The notes beneath the pieces are model-generated. The model was not told where the DNA came from. It made no database searches and worked only from the letters and a program-made list of their open reading frames with translations. DNA of 64,000 nt. It comes from Desmodus rotundus. Lineage: Eukaryota; Chordata; Mammalia; Chiroptera; Phyllostomidae. The translations under genes were made by a program, and so were the position numbers. Location: positions 99,995,010-100,059,009 of the forward strand of contig NC_071393.1 of assembly GCF_022682495.2 (NCBI RefSeq), written 5' to 3'. This document shows, piece after piece, positions 62,362 to 64,000 of the stretch (its first letter is position 1; each line of letters starts with the position of its first letter).

Positions 62362-64000
62362 TTTTGATATATTTATTGATTATGCTATTACAGTTGTCCT
62401 ATTTCCACCCCTTCACTCAACTCCATCCTGCCTACCCCTTCCCTCCCACACTCCCCCCCTATAGTTCATGTCCATGGGTCATTAAGTTCTTTGGCTTCTA
62501 CATTTCCTACACCATTCTTACCCTCCCCCTGTCTATTTTCCACCTATCATTTATGCTATTTATTCTCTGTACCTTTCCCCCTTCTCTCCCCCTCCCAATC
62601 CCCTATTGACAACCCTCCATGTGATCTCCATTTCTGGGTTCTGTTTCTGTTCTAGTTGTTTGCTTAGTTTTCTTTTGTTTTGGTTTTAGGTGTGGTTGTT
62701 AATAACTGTGAGTTTGCTGTCATTTTTACTGTTCATATTTTTTATCTTCTTTTTCTTAGATAAATCCCTTTAACATATCATATAATAATGGCTTGGTGAT
62801 GATGAACTCCTTTAACTTGACCTTATCTGAGAAGCACTTTATCTGTCCTTTCATTCTAAATGATAGCTTTGCTGGATACAGTAATCTTGGATGTAGGCCC
62901 TTGCCTTTCATGACTTGGAATACTTCTTGCCAGTCCCTTCTTGCCTGTAAGGTCTCTTTTGAGAAATCAGCTGACAGTCTTATGGGAACCCCTTTATAGG
63001 TAACTGTCTCCTTTTCTCTTGCTGCTTCTAAGATTCTCTCCTTCTGTTTCATCTTGGCTAATGTAATGATGATGTGCCTTGGTGTGTTCCTCCTTGGGTC
63101 CAGCTTCTTTGGGACTCTCTGAGCTTCCTGGACTTCCTGGAAGTCTATTTTCCTTTGCCAGATGAGGGAAGTTCTCCTTCATTATTTGTTCAAATAAGTT
63201 TTCAATTTTTTGTTCTTCCTCTTCTCCTTCTGGCACCCCTATAATTCGGATGTTGGAACGTTTCAAGATGTCCTGGAGGTTCCTAAGCTTGTCCTCATTT
63301 TTCCAAATTCTTGTTTCTTCATTCTTTTCTGGTTGGATGTTTCTTTCTTCCTTCTGGTTCACACCATTGATTTGAGTCCCAGTTTCCTTCGCATCACTAT
63401 TGGTTCCCTGTACATTTTCCTTTGTTTCTCTTAGCATAGCCTTCATTTTTTCATCTAGTTTTCGAACAAATTCAACCAATTCTGTGAGCGTCTTGATAAC
63501 CAGTGTTTTGAACTGTGCATCCGATAGGTTGGCTATCTCTTCCTCACTTAGTTGTATTTTTTCTGGAGCTTTGAAGTGTTCTGTCATTTGGGCCATTTTT
63601 TTTTTTTTGGTCTTGGCGCATCTGTTACTTAAAGGGGCGGAGCCTTAGGTGTTCACCGGGGTGGGGTAACGCTGGTCGCTGCGCTGTGACGCTGTGCGTG
63701 GGGAGGGGCCGAGAGGGAGCAATGGCGGACTTCAGCCACTCCCTCCGCTACCCACAATCAAACTGGGCCCTCTGGTGCTGGTTCCCGAGTGGGTGGGCCT
63801 GTGCACGCTCTAGGCCCCTGTGGGTCTCTCCAACGACCTCTCCTGTGAGGCTGGGAGTTTCTCCTGCTGCCGCCCCAACCCCCACGGGCATTTTCAGAGG
63901 TTTGAGGCTTTATTTCCCACGCACTGGAGCCCAGGGTTGCTCGGTCTGCTTCGCTCCCCTGCCGTTCATCCCCGTTTATCTGTGCGTGAGTGTGGGGCCC
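62362..64000 (-). mobile_element. Young HAL1 (half-L1) element, cut by window edge
   Basis: The minus strand runs from a CpG-rich 5' UTR (about 63600 to beyond 64000) through ORF1 to a purine-rich 3' UTR and AATAAA (62377-62372). No ORF2. ORF1 starts at 63596 (MAQMTEHFKAPEKIQLSEEE) with a long acidic/basic N-terminal region likely to form the coiled coil, then [20 protein letters not shown] of the RNA-binding domain. One extra A in a run near 63151 (four versus three in the sister copy at 50.6 kb) shifts the frame. The rest of ORF1 continues in the next frame to about 62756. Sense orientation, upstream of the first TXNDC16 coding exon. Confidence 0.92.

Noticed and set aside
63600..64000. CpG-rich stretch as the CpG-island promoter of TXNDC16
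   Set aside because: It is the 5' UTR of a HAL1 element, homologous to 51.1-51.7 kb; the true promoter is more likely beyond the window.

Overview
The window is nuclear DNA from a bat, almost certainly Yangochiroptera. The evidence is eight tRNA-derived SINEs with the VES-type head (GCCCTGGCTGGTGTGGCTC), three copies of an ORF1-only 'half-L1' (HAL1) element, bat-style L1 3' ends, and spliced GT-AG exons. No Helitron (HeliBat) ends were noticed, which argues weakly against a vespertilionid; the species cannot be named from the sequence.

One protein-coding gene fills the window: TXNDC16 (thioredoxin domain-containing 16, ERp90), on the minus strand. Eighteen coding exons were placed with splice sites, from the start codon at 61771 down to the donor at 2563/2564. 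They join in frame with no stop and give 730 complete codons plus one base. The human protein is about 825 residues, so roughly the last 95 codons and the 3' UTR lie left of position 1. The non-coding first exon(s) and promoter probably lie right of 64000. The protein has a signal peptide, N-glycosylation sequons and a thioredoxin fold whose active-site CxxC is replaced (W-Q-A-V-S), so it reads as a redox-inactive ER-luminal PDI-family protein.

The rest is intronic and repeat-rich. 1-5.7 kb: old L1 3' ends, three VES SINEs and a retroposed U6 snRNA copy inside an L1. 5.9-12.6 kb: a HAL1 copy, an L2 piece, a VES and an L1 fragment. 14.5-22 kb: microsatellites, two adjacent VES, and an L1 split by an internally deleted mariner transposon. 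22.7-27.1 kb: an L2 relic, a recent direct duplication of about 200 bp, and a 5'-truncated L1 close to an exon. 27-35 kb: a cluster of short introns, with an isolated L1 5' end and L1 tails. 35.3-36.8 kb: a young L1 3' half in antisense. 38-46 kb: perfect hairpins, ancient HAL1, L2, MIR, a Tigger-like MITE and a hAT-like relic. 46.4-54.5 kb: an old L1 with a nested insertion, and a second HAL1. 55-64 kb: L2, an unresolved dispersed repeat, the first coding exons, and at the right edge the youngest HAL1, with a CpG-rich 5' UTR pointing into the gene.

No novel gene system was found. The most unusual items are the youngest HAL1 upstream of the first coding exon, the nested mariner and U6 insertions, the recent local duplication and the perfect intronic hairpins.
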